This document shows, piece by piece, positions 7,544-18,200 of a stretch of DNA of 64,000 nucleotides; the first letter of the stretch is position 1, and each line of letters opens with the position of its first letter. The notes below the pieces were generated by a model. It saw nothing but the letters and a program-made list of their open reading frames with translations. It did no database searches and had not been told where the DNA came from. Made by a program: the position numbers and the translations under genes. Source of the DNA: Trebonia sp963774945 (GTDB lineage: Bacteria; Actinomycetota; Actinomycetes; Streptosporangiales; Streptosporangiaceae). Location: contig CAVZHA010000007.1 of NCBI GenBank assembly GCA_963774945.1, forward strand, positions 248,001 to 312,000, in the 5' to 3' direction.

Positions 7544-8752
7544 GTGACGAGAGAAGAGACAGGCTCGGCCCGGGATCTCGGATCGCTGGTGGTTCCCGCA
7601 GCGGGGGCGCTTGCCGAGACCGGGGACCTGTGGGAGCCGTACTACCTGAGCGGCCCGGGCGGCGGGCGTGTCGTGCCGGTGTCGGAGTTCCTGCGGGACC
7701 TGCAGGCGACTGGGCGGCCCGCGACGACGCAGCGGTCGTATGCGCTGGCGCTGCTGCGCTGGTTCCGGTTCACGTGGGCCGTGGATGTCCCGTGGGACCA
7801 GGCGACGAGGGTCGAGGCCCGGGACTTCTGCCGGTACCTCCAGCTCGCCGGCAAGCCCGGGCGGCAGCCGGCCGCGGCCAAGATGGTGCCGGGGAAGCGG
7901 CCGTCGCCGGGGAGGTTGGCGCCGTCGACGGTGGCGCACTGCGAGACGGTCTGCCGCGGCTTCTACGCCTATCAGCTGGAGGCCGGGACCGGGCCGATCG
8001 TGAACCCGTTCCCGCTGGCCCGGCCGGGTCGGGCGCACGCGCACCACAACCCGATGGAGGCGTTCCCGAAGCAGAAGGCGGGCCTGTTCCGCCCGAAGGT
8101 CCCGCAAAGGGTTCCGAAGCAGATCCCCGACGCGGTGTTCAACGAGCTGTTCGCCCGGCTTGGCTCGCACCGGGACCGGGCGCTGGTGGCGTTCTGGGTG
8201 TCCGCCGGCGCGCGAGCATCGGAGCTTCTCAGCGTTACCCGCTCGGGGGCCGATCCCGGCCAGCAGCTCATCACCGTGATCCGCAAGGGCTCGCGGGCGA
8301 TCCAGCAGCTCCCGGCGTCGCCGGACGCGTTCGTGTGGCTGCGGCTCTATCAGCAGGAGGTGCACGGGCTGGTGCCCGCCGGACCAGACGACCCGCTGTG
8401 GTGGACGCTGCGGCGGCCGTTCCGGCCGCTTACCTACGACACCGCCCGGAAGATGTTCGACCGCGCCAACGACGCCGCTGGGACCGGGTGGACGCTGCAC
8501 TCCCTGCGGCACACCGCGGCCTACCGCCTGGCCCGCGACCCGGACATGCCGATCACCGACGTGCAGTGGGTCCTCGGCCATGCCCTGCTGTCGACCACGC
8601 AGATCTACGTCGTCCCGACCGCCGAGGACGTCATCGAGGCCACGCTGGCTCACCACCGGCGGCGGGAGGAGCCCAGGCCCGCTCCTCCCGAGCCGGCGCT
8701 GGGCTACCGGCCGGAGAGCATGGACGTGCTGTTCGGGAAGGGCCGCTGGTGA
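7544..8752 (+). CDS. Tyrosine recombinase A2
   Basis: A 402-residue intact tyrosine recombinase starting at GTG. The core-binding domain spans roughly residues 50-160 (RPATTQRSYALALLRWFRF). The catalytic domain has Arg in VSAGARASELLSV, the HxxR motif in TLHSLRHTAAYRL, and LGHALLSTTQIYVVP with the nucleophilic Tyr. The last codon overlaps the GTG of the next gene (GTGA at 8749-8752), exactly as in the first element, so co-translation is expected. It is unrelated in detail to recombinase A of the first element, showing that the two operons are distinct lineages. Confidence 0.85.
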   Translation: MTREETGSARDLGSLVVPAAGALAETGDLWEPYYLSGPGGGRVVPVSEFLRDLQATGRPATTQRSYALALLRWFRFTWAVDVPWDQATRVEARDFCRYLQLAGKPGRQPAAAKMVPGKRPSPGRLAPSTVAHCETVCRGFYAYQLEAGTGPIVNPFPLARPGRAHAHHNPMEAFPKQKAGLFRPKVPQRVPKQIPDAVFNELFARLGSHRDRALVAFWVSAGARASELLSVTRSGADPGQQLITVIRKGSRAIQQLPASPDAFVWLRLYQQEVHGLVPAGPDDPLWWTLRRPFRPLTYDTARKMFDRANDAAGTGWTLHSLRHTAAYRLARDPDMPITDVQWVLGHALLSTTQIYVVPTAEDVIEATLAHHRRREEPRPAPPEPALGYRPESMDVLFGKGRW

Positions 8753-11243
8753 CCGCCCCCGTGACCGCCGCGGCGCAGGTCCCTGCGCGGCGGCTCAGCG
8801 CCGAGGCCCTGGTGGTGATGGAAAGGTTCCCGCCCCGCCCGGTCCCGGCGTCCTGGGCAGCGACCGCCGCGGACCGGTTCACCGTGATGCGGCGGATGCT
8901 CGCCCCGCCGTTCGTCCCCGAGGAGGCCGGCATCCGGGACTGGCGGAAGCTGTCCATGCTGAAGATCCTCGACTGGCTCGAACTGCACCCCGGAGCGACG
9001 TGGCAGCAGCGATGGGACGCCTGCAACGCCGAGACGGCCGGGACCGCGGACTGGCGCGACCAGATGCTGGCCAGTCTGAAGGCCGCCGGCAACTACGGCA
9101 CCTGGGCCGGGGAACTGCGCCGCAGGCTCGGCACCGGGCTGGCCCAGCTGATCGGCGGCGACGTCATCCGCCCCGGGCTGCCCTGGGTGCTGACCACCAC
9201 CTCCCCGGCCCGGGTCGCCGCCGAGATGGGCCGTGTCCGCGACCCCGCCGGCATCACCGGCCTGAAGGCGCTGCGGGAAGCTGCCGGCACCGGGCACGCC
9301 ACGTTCGACCCGGCCGTCGAGCGGATCGGCCTGATCATGGCGGCCAAGGGCGGCCTCGTCGCCGACATCACCCCCGGCGACTGCATCGAGCTGCTCGACT
9401 GCGCCCTGGCCGTTTTCACCGGCAAGCCCCACACCAACAACCGGCACAGCTCGTTCTTCTACCAGCTCCTGCACACAGCCGGGGCCTTCCCGCCCGGGGG
9501 CCCCGGCCACGGTGCGGATGATCAGCACCAAGTTCGCCGGGCCGCTCACCGCCGAGCAGATGATCGCCCGCTACGACATCGCCTGCCAGCCCGTCCGCGA
9601 CCTGATCGTCGACTACCTGCGCGAGCGCCAGCCCGGCATCGACTACAGCAGCCTCGACCAGCTCGCCGGCGACCCTCGGGCTGCGGCTCTGGAAAGACCT
9701 GGAAACCCACCATCCCGGCATCAGCTCCCTGCAGCCTGCCGCCCGACATCGCCGCCGCCTGGAAGCAACGGCTCCAGGCCAGGACCGTCCGCACGCCCGA
9801 CGGCGGCGAGCAGGTCATCGCCAGGCAATCAGCCGACGACGTCCTGATGATCATCCGCGGGTTCTACCTCGACCTCGCCCAGTGGGCCCTGGACGACCCC
9901 GCCCGCTGGGGACCCTGGGCCGTCCCCTGCCCCATCCGCAGCAGCGACATCCAGTACAAGAAGCAGGTCCGCAGGACCAAGGCCCGCATGGACGCCCGAA
10001 CCCGCGAACGGCTCCCCGCCTTGCCCGCCCTCATCGCCGCCGCCGACCGCAACCGCAGGGACGCCGCCGCCCGGCTTAGCGCCGCAAACGCAGCCGCACC
10101 AGGCGAGACGTTCACCGCCGGCGGCGCAGCAGCTCCGCCGCGCCCGCCTGGCCAACCCCTCCCCCCGCACCTGGGCCGAGGAACCCGGCACTGGCAGCCG
10201 GCGGGACCTGACCCGCGAGGAAGACCACTCGTTCTGGGCCTGGGCCGTCATCGAGGTCCTGCAGGCACACCGGCATCCGGGTCGAGGAACTCACCGAGCT
10301 CTCCCACCACAGCCTGGTCCAGTACCGCCTCCCCGCCACCGGAGAACTGGTCCCCCTGCTGGCTATCGCCCCGTCCAAGACCGACGCCGAACGGCTCCTC
10401 GTCATCAGCCCCGAGCTCGCCGACGTCCTGTCCGCGATCATCACCCGGATCCGCCGCGCCGACGGGCCCGTCCCGCTGGCCGCCGCCTACGACACCCACG
10501 AGCGGACCTGGAACCCGCCCATGCCCCTGCTATTCCAGCGGCCCGTCGGCCTGGAGAACCGGCCCATCCCCATCGGCAGCATCCGCGACCTGCTCACCAT
10601 CGCGCTCGCCGCGGCCGGCATCACCGGCACCGACGGCAAGCCGCTCATGTTCAAGCCCCACGACTTCCGGAGGATCTTCACCACCGACGCCATCCTCAAC
10701 GGCATGCCGCCCCACATCGCCCAGCTCATCCTCGGCCACCAGGACATCAACACCACCATGGGCTACAAGGCGGTCTACCCCGAGGAAGCCATCAGCGGCC
10801 ACCGCGCCTTCATCGCCCGTCGGCGCGCCACCCGGCCCAGCGAGGAATACCGCTCACCCACCGACACCGAATGGGAAGAGTTCCTCGGCCACTTCGAGCG
10901 CAGGCGCGTCGCGCTCGGCGACTGCGGACGAGCCTACGCCACCAGCTGCATCCACGAGCACTCCTGCATCCGCTGCCCCATGCTCCGCACCGACCCCGCC
11001 CAACGGCACCGCCTCGAAGAAATCCGCGACAACATCCAAGCCCGCATCGCCGAGGCAGAACGCGAGGGCTGGACCGGCGAAGCCGAAGGACTCCGAGTCA
11101 GCCTCGACGCCGCCAACAACAAGATCGCCCAGGCCGAGATGACCGCCGCCCGCCGCGCCGAGGCCGTCAGCCTCGGAATCCCCGCCTACCGCGACATCGT
11201 CGCCGCGACCCTTACCACTCCCGGGGATCCCCGTGAACACTGA
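8749..11243 (+). CDS. Large tyrosine recombinase B2 (frame-broken as read)
   Basis: About 830 residues starting at the overlapping GTG. An N-terminal region of unknown fold (SWAATAADRFTVMRRML) is followed by the catalytic domain. Catalytic motifs are Arg in HTGIRVEELTEL, an SKTDAERLL Lys segment, HDFRRIFTTDAIL (HxxR), and LILGHQDINTTMGYKAVYP with the nucleophilic Tyr. A C-terminal Cys cluster (CGRAYATSCIHEHSCIRC) suggests zinc binding. Continuous reading needs frame changes near 9495, 9675, 10130 and 10265. The open frame 7468-11142 is a spurious mixture. The stop at 11241-11243 overlaps the third gene. Either indel errors or real inactivation explain the breaks. Confidence 0.75.
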
Positions 11244-11619
11244 CCACCTGACCGCCGCCCTCCACGCCTGCGCCGCAGGACTCTACCCGCTCGAAGCCGG
11301 CGTCGCCCTGCTCATCAGCAACGGGACCTTCCTGCAACGCGGCGACTTCACCACCCGGTTCATTACCTGCGGCACCAGTGGCGGCACCCCGATGGCCGCC
11401 ATCGACTGGGATGCCGCTATCACCGCACTGAACGGCGACGAACTCCCATGCTCCAGCGGCGAACGACGCATCCTCCAGCTAGCGGCCAGCCTCGCCGGAG
11501 GCGTACCCGTCAGCCTCCGCGACACCGTCACAGGACTTGACAACGACAACACCGCCCGACTGCTCACAGCCGTCCGCCACGCGGCCGGAAAACGACCAAG
11601 GGACAGAGAGCGAACATGA
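11233..11619 (+). CDS. Third gene of recombinase operon, conserved small protein
   Basis: A 128-residue protein starting at GTG 11233, overlapping the recombinase B2 stop by 11 bases. The sequence (LEAGVALLISNGTFLQRGDFTTRF, AAIDWDAAITALNG, SSGERRILQLAASL) is repeated as a fragment at 6220-6477. I recognise it only as a widespread actinobacterial small protein of unknown function. It has no membrane segment and no clear DNA-binding motif. Its position corresponds to TnpC, so an accessory role in recombination is a reasonable inference. Its stop lies only 23 bases from the end of the opposing immunity gene. Confidence 0.65.
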   Translation: MNTDHLTAALHACAAGLYPLEAGVALLISNGTFLQRGDFTTRFITCGTSGGTPMAAIDWDAAITALNGDELPCSSGERRILQLAASLAGGVPVSLRDTVTGLDNDNTARLLTAVRHAAGKRPRDRERT

Positions 11620-11642
11620 GTGGCCAAGTTTTCAACCCATCA

Positions 11643-11888
11643 CTATTCGTAATACCTTGCCCCTTTGAGTGCATCTGCAAGGATTACCCATGGGTCGCTG
11701 GGCACCTCGCGTCCAGCGTTCTTATATGAGTTATCTATTGAGCCGAGAAGTGCTCCAAACGCATCCAGGTAGCGCACTAGCGTGTCGTTCTCCCAATCGC
11801 ATTCTCCGGAGAGCTCGGCGACCAGTTCAGACAGCACGGAGATCACGTATGCCCTTCCTCCTGCCGCTTCGGTTGCACTGGGATCCAC
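11643..11888 (-). CDS. Immunity protein for the resident Rhs toxin tip
   Basis: An 81-residue protein beginning at GTG (11888-11886). The start overlaps the toxin stop by one base (TAGTG), and GGGAGG lies six bases upstream inside the toxin gene, so translation is coupled. The C-terminal half (CDWENDTLVRYLDAFGALL...VPSDPWVILADALKGARYYE) resembles small DUF7660-type proteins found as immunity candidates. A longer form from ATG 11915 is less likely because it lacks a ribosome site. It is expected to neutralise the ParB-like tip. The family assignment is from memory of the pattern and should be taken cautiously. Confidence 0.65.
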   Translation of the reverse strand: MDPSATEAAGGRAYVISVLSELVAELSGECDWENDTLVRYLDAFGALLGSIDNSYKNAGREVPSDPWVILADALKGARYYE

Positions 11889-12223
11889 TACTCGCCTCCC
11901 AAAAAGTTGAACCATCCGACACCTCGGATTGTTATACCGTCACCATTCTGGATATAGGTCATACTCCTGCGGGCAATCTCGCTGGGCGTAGCCCACTGAT
12001 ACGGCAGCTCAACATCAGCATACTGACCGGCGAAGAGTCGACGATTATCCAGGGACCGCAGCACCCCCTGCTCGTCGTTGAAAATCCTGATGGGTGGAAG
12101 ACTGGAAGGATCCACACTCCCATCAGAGAGTCCAGTCGCCAGATCCATGACCGATCTACCGTCCTTGAAGGACTTGCCAGCGCTGTCCTGAGTGAATCGA
12201 ACTGACCTAGCGGGGATGGTGCA
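11888..12223 (-). other. Resident Rhs toxin tip (ParB/sulfiredoxin-like pattern)
   Basis: The exchangeable tip of about 111 residues follows LVHN of the Hint domain. The pattern SVRFTQDS...FKDGRSVMDLATGL...LPPIRIFNDEQGVLRSLDNRRLFAGQYADVELPYQWAT resembles the ParB-like nuclease/sulfiredoxin fold, in which an xPPIxV strand is followed by xxLDGxRRLxA. ParB-like domains have been reported among polymorphic toxin tips. The frame is intact and ends at TAG 11888-11890. Nuclease activity is an inference from the pattern. Confidence 0.45.
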
Positions 12224-15200
12224 GTTGTGGACGAGGACCGCCACCTCCGACGGCCCGGCCCTCACGGGCGGGAGGACCGCAGCGGGCTCGACATAGAAGT
12301 CGTGGTCATCCTGGACAGTGAGGTCCCACATCCAGCCGTCTTGGACGGCCGGGAGCGGACCGCCGATCACCACGGCCGTCTGGTCGTCCGGAGTCTTGAG
12401 ATGCATGCCCGGTTTGAGTTGTTTGCCGGAATCCAGCCGTAGTCCAGTGAAGGGTCCCAGAACAGGTGGCTGGCCGTGGTGTGGATGACCTCGGTGTGGC
12501 CACCGGACTCCACCGGTGAGGTCGTACAGGTCGGTGTCGTAGTGGACCAGGACGGCCGGTGACCGTCTTCACCTGCGGCCTTGCCGGTCTTGGTGTTGAC
12601 GGCCTTGACCTTGTCGCCGACCTTCAGGCCGCGAGATCGGCATCGTCTTGCCGCGAGGCCAGCAGGACCCCGGTGGCGGCGGTGAACGACTCCCCGCCAT
12701 CGTGCAGGCCCCGGCCGGGCGTTCTCGGCAGCCTGCCCGGCATCGTCGCCGGCCATGCTGGCGGCCTCCTCGGCGCCGTCGCGGGCCAGCGACGACATGA
12801 CCGCGCCGCCCGCCATCGAGGCGACCTCGCCCAGCGCGCCGCCAGCCAGGCCCTCGCTCCGCGCCCTCGGCGGTCGTCTCGCCCAGCGCCGACCACGAGA
12901 ACGACCCCGACTGCGCCGCGCGTAATCGCGTAGGACACCGCGTTCGCCGCCGCGCCCGACGCCGCCGCGCACGCCAGCGACCCCGCCCCCGCCGTCACCG
13001 CCTCACAGCCGGCGAACACCGCTATCCCGGTGACCGCGCCGCCGATCATCGCGGCGTTCTTCACCGCGAAGTGCGCCGCGACCGACGCCGCCTTCTGCAC
13101 GTGCCGCCCGACCCACACCCCGGCCGCCGCCACAGCATGGGCCTGCGACTTCGCCGCCGCCACCACATGGTGCGCCACCGACCGCGCCGCCCGCACGACA
13201 GCATCCCGCGCCCGGTGCACGATCCGGCGGACCGCGTGATACACCGTCCGCACCACGTGCACCGCTCGGCGGTACCCATGCCGCGCGTACGTCGTCACCG
13301 CGTGGTAGGTCCGCGACGGCGTAGTAGGTCGCCCGCCGTACCACCGAGTGATAGGCGTGGATGCCCCACCTGGCCGCGTCGTAGACGTGCTGCTCCACCG
13401 ACCGCGCGGCCCGCACCGCGGCGGCCCGAACCCGGCGCTCCTCCTGGATGATCGCCTCGAAGTAGCTGCCGCCGAAGGAGAACGTCGAGTCCCAGGCGGA
13501 CACCGTCGCCCGCCGCACCGAGTCAAGCCCCGACGACACCGCGTGCGACACCCGTGTGGACGACCGAGCACGCGAAGCTGATCCAGCCGCCGCAGTGACC
13601 CGACGGGTCGGTCCCGTCCAGCGGGTCATCGCCCGCGTAGGCGAACGGGTCCGCCATCGCCGGGTCCGGGTCCGGGTTCACCTGCACCGTGTCCGCCGAG
13701 TCGAAGTCGCCGGTCGACGGGGTGTACCAGCGGGCGCCCATCGCGACCTTGCCGGTCGCCGGGTCCGTCCAGCCCGACTGGAAGCCCAGCCGCCCCTGCG
13801 ACCGTCCCCGAGTCGCGGTCACGGTCGCCCCACGGGTCATACCCGGTCGACCCGGACACCGACGTGCCCGACGCGGTGAACTGACCGACGACGTCACCGT
13901 GGGTGTCGGTCAGCGCCAGCACGCCGCCGCCGGTGCCTCCGCCAGGCCGTTCCGATACCCGTCAGCGAGGTGCCCGACGGATCCCAGGTGTAGGTGCTCG
14001 CCCCGTCCGACACGATCGTCCCTGACGCCCCGTCGTAGGAGAAGTCGTACGCCGACCCGGACGCTGCCGTTACGTCGCGGACGTCATGCCGGCCCAGGCC
14101 GTCCGTCACGTACGTCTCCGGCCCCTGCGTCACCTGATCGCCGAAGGCGTCGAACGAGCTGCTCACCGTCGCGGTCGAGGACGACTGCGACGCCAGCGTG
14201 CCCCGGGCCGTGTAAGCTGTAGGAGTTCGTGCCGTCGCTGGTCAGCTCGTCGCGGGCGTCGTAGGTGTAGGTCTTCGACCCGTCCTGGGTGAGGTTGCCG
14301 TTGCTGTCGTAGCCGTAGTTCGTCGTGGTGGTGCCGTTGTTCCACGACGTCACCCGGCCCGCCTCGTCGTAGGTGTACGAGTTCGGCGAGGCACCGGCCA
14401 GGTCGGTCGTGTTCTGCGAGGTCAGGTGCCCGTCCGCGTCGTACCCGTAGCCGACGGACGCTACCGTCGCGCCGGACGACGTCTTGAGCGTGTCGTTCGT
14501 CAGCCGGTGCAGCGAGTCGTACCCCAGGGTCCGGACGTTGCTGCCGTAGCTGATCTGGTTGACCATGTTGTCGTTGTTGTAGGCGTACGTCGCCGTCGTG
14601 CCGGACGCCGGGTCGCTCAGCGTGTGCAGCCGGTCCGCCGAGTCGTAGCTGTACGACGTGGTCCCGGCCGCGTCCGCGACCGAGGTGACCAGGCCGTCGC
14701 TGTTGTAGCCGTAGGTCGTCGATCCCGCCGTCCCGGCGGAGGTCAGCACCTGGCCCCGGTCGTTATAGGTGAACGACTCGGTCGTGGCGTTCGACGGTCC
14801 TGACCCGCTCGCCGTGTTCGACGTGGTCGCCGACGTGAGCTTCCCGGCGGGGTCGTATCCCAGGGTCCGCGTCGCGGTGGCCGCGTCCGCTCCGGTGCCG
14901 GACTCGCCGGTCAGTTCACCGGAGTTGTTGTAGGAGTCGGCGATCGTGACGCCGCCCGGCTCGGTTTCCGACGCGGCGCGGCCGTCGGCGTCGTAGGCCA
15001 GGGTGTAGGTGGAGTTCGCCGCCGAGTTGTAGGCCGAGGTCGTCGGCTCGACCCGCGTCTCCGGCAGCCCCCACGAGTTGTCGGTGTAGTACCAGTTGTC
15101 ACCGTTGCCGTCGGTGTAGCGGGTCTTGTTTCCTGCCGCGTCGTAGCCGAACGAGGTGGTGATCCCCGATGACGAGGAAGCCGGCTGGACCTCCTGGGTC

Positions 15201-18200
15201 ACCGAGCCCGACGGGTCATAGGTGAACGTGCTCGTGTTTCCCATGGCGTCGGTTGACGACAGCTCGTCGCCGACGCCGTCGTACGTCGATGACGTGGTCG
15301 TCAGCGTCTTGCCGGTGGCGTCCAGGTCCGACGTGGACGTGACGTCGCCGCTGGCGTCGTAGGCAGTCGTGGTCGACGTGCTGTCGGGGTTGGTCGTCCC
15401 GGTCGGCCGGCCGAAGTCGTCGTAGGCGTAGGTGGTGACGTTGCCGGCGGGTCGGTGACCGAGGTGAGCTCCCCCGCCGCGTCGTACAACCGTGACGTCA
15501 GCGCCCCGCCCGGGGTCTGCGACGTCCCCAGCCACCCGCCGGGCGCGTAGGTGAAGCTGGTCGTGTACGCCGCCGTGCCCGACCCGCCGGAGTACCGCTC
15601 GAGTTGCGTGGACGTCACATCGCGGCCCACGAAGTCGTACGTCTTCTGGGTCTGGGCCCCGGTCGCGCTCGTTTCCGACAACGGCTCGCTGTCGGCGTCG
15701 TAGGTATACGAGGTGACGCCGCCGTCCGGGTCCGTCTCGGTGGTCAGGTTACCGAGCTGGTCGTAGCCGTAGGAGGTCTTGTTGCCGAGGGCGTCCGTCT
15801 GCGACTGCAGCTGGCCCGCGTTGTCGTAAGCCTCGGCTGCTGGTGGCGGTGATCGGCGAGGACGATCCCGGCGGGGTGTAGGGCGGGAGCGTCTCCGACA
15901 CCTGTTGCCCGTCGGCGTCGTACCCGTAGGTGGTGATCGTTCCCGTCCGGGTCCTCGTTCTCCGTCGTGTCGCCGAACGTGTCGTAGCCGGTCTGCGACT
16001 GCGGCCGCGCGGTCACCGGAACGTCGCCGTTGCTGGCGCTGTAGGTCTCCGTGCTCACCGCCGGCTGGGTGGTCGTGCGCCAGCTGGCCGGCCTCGTCGT
16101 AGGAGTAGTTGGTGACGTTCCCGTCCGGGTCGGTCATCGAGGTGGGCAGGCCGCGCTGGTCCAGCGCCCACGAGGTCGTCAGCTTCCCGGTGGTGACATC
16201 CGCACCGCCCCGGCCCAGCCCGTACAGCGAGGACACGTCGCTGGCCGACAGGGCGCGCGGGTACACCTGCACGTCCTCGATCTGCCCGTCGAACGCGTCG
16301 GCGAGGGCCCCGTCCCACTTCGCAGCGCCGATCATCAGCGGCCCGTGCGACGGCGATCGGGCTGGAGTCGGTCGCCGGTGCCCGCCGACGCGCCGTTGAC
16401 GTACAGCGTCATCGCGCCGGTGCCGGCGTCGTAGGTCCCGGTCAGGAACGTACCAGGTGCCGGTCGCCGCCGCGCGAACGAGCGACGCGCTGGCCGCTCG
16501 CGGGATCAGTGGTGTCGCTCAGCGGTCGCGCGAACAGCCAGCCACCGGTCGTCGGGTAGTACTTCAGGTAGAACCCGGAGTCGGTGCCGGCCAGCTGGGA
16601 CACGACGCCTGGTTGGCGGTGGTGTCGCCGGCGAGGTTGACCCAGGCGGAGACGCTGAACGAGCCGGTCGTGTCCACCACCGGGCCGTTGGTCGCGATCT
16701 GCTGCCCGGCGGCACCACTGAACGACGCGCCGCCTGCCGGTCCAGGTCATCCCGGTCGCCGTCGCCGGCTGGCCGCCGCTGACCGAGTCCGGCACGCTGG
16801 TGCCGGACGTCTGGGTCAGCGGATACCAGGCGACCGGGCCGCCGGCGCCAGGCTGGGTCACCGACTGCGAGGTCTCGTTGCCGTTCGGGTCGTAGGTGTA
16901 GGACGTCGACTGCGTCGCGCCGGACGGGCCGGACTCGGTGACCGACGCCTGCCGGTCGTCCGGGGTGTAGGAGATGCTGGTGGTGCGGTCCAGCCCGGAC
17001 GGGTCAAGCACCTGCTGGGTGACCCGGTCGGCCGCGTCCACGGTGTAGGTCGGTGTCGGTTTGCTCGTTGTTCGTCAGCCTGCTCGATCAGGTTGCCGGC
17101 GGCGTCGTAGGTAGTTCGGATCCTCGGGCTTGAACGCACTGCGATCCGTCTGGGCTGAACTCCGTCACGGCCGCCAGCAGCCCGTTGTCGGTGTAGTAGT
17201 ACTCGGTGCACCCGGTCCATCGCGTCGGCCACCGACGCCAGCCGCCCAGCCGGGTCGTACGCGCGGGACTCCTCGAGGAGCGGAGCGGCGGTCTGGGAGC
17301 CGGGCGGGGACCCGGTGTAGTTCTCCAGCGTGGTCGTCAGCAGGTCCCCGTCGCCGTCGTACGTGTACGCGGTGACGTTTCCGTCTGGGTCGGTCTCGGT
17401 GGCCTTGTTCCCGTAGCCGTCATAGGTGTAGGAGGTGGTGTGCCCGTCCGCGTCCGTCTCCGACACGAGCATGTCGTGTGCGTCGTAGGTGCTGGTGACG
17501 GTGCGGGACGCGTCGCCGCCGCTGGTGTCGGCGACCGTCTGCGAGGTCACGTTCCCGTCGACGTCGTAGACGGTCGCGGTCTGGGCGGTGTGGATCGCGC
17601 CGGTCACGCGGTTCGGTGACCGGCGGGTCGGTCTCGGTGACGACCTGCCCGTTCTTGTCGTAGCCGTAGCTGGTGGCCAGCCCGTCGGGGATAGGAGTCG
17701 GAGGTGACCGTCTCGGAGGTCTTCCGCCCACCCCGTCGTAGCCGTAGACGGTCTGCAGCCCGTCGGGGTCGATCGTCTCGGCGACGTCGCCGTTCGCGTA
17801 GTACAGCGTCGTGGTGACCGCGCCGCCCGGCGTCGTCACCTGGTACTGCAGGCCCTTGGGCGGGATCGCGCCCTGGTACCCGCCGGCCGTGGTCGTCCCG
17901 TCGGTGTACAGGTAGCTGGTCGTCCGCCCGGAGGAGAACCCGGCAACCGGCGGGGTCGTCCGGCGGTCAGCTCGCCGACGGAGTTATAGGCGTACTTCGT
18001 CTGGTACGTGGTGTCGTGCTGGACGCCGACCGGCCGTCGCTGGACGTGAGCAGCACGTCGTTGCGCGGGTCCGGGGTCAGCGCGCTGGACGTGTCGTCCG
18101 GGTAGTAGGTGTCGTAGGAGGTCGAGCACGCCTTAGTGGTCTGGTCCTGGCAGGTGGTCGTCGAGACGACGTTGCCGCGCACGTCGTACCCGGTCTGGGT

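Larger units (their letters stand above)
7544..11619 (+). mobile_element. Second recombinase operon (two tyrosine recombinases plus a third gene)
   Basis: Three tightly overlapping plus-strand genes (7544-8752, 8749-11243, 11233-11619) sit between the displaced tip 2 and the immunity gene of the resident Rhs tip. The order (short recombinase, long recombinase, small protein) parallels the element at 380-4809, but the third gene is of a different family. I could not find terminal inverted repeats, so the limits given are those of the genes, not of the element. Its neighbours on both sides are Rhs tip/immunity cassettes transcribed towards it. Confidence 0.65.

Noticed and set aside
7468..11142. 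A 1,224-codon open frame covering the second recombinase operon
   Set aside because: It mixes out-of-frame translations of recombinase A2 with parts of B2. The true genes have recognisable catalytic motifs in other frames and overlapping GTGA junctions.
11233..11643. Terminal inverted repeats of the second recombinase operon
   Set aside because: I looked at 7449-7543 and 11620-11642 for matches to each other and to the 15-bp repeat of the first element and found none; the element limits remain unknown.
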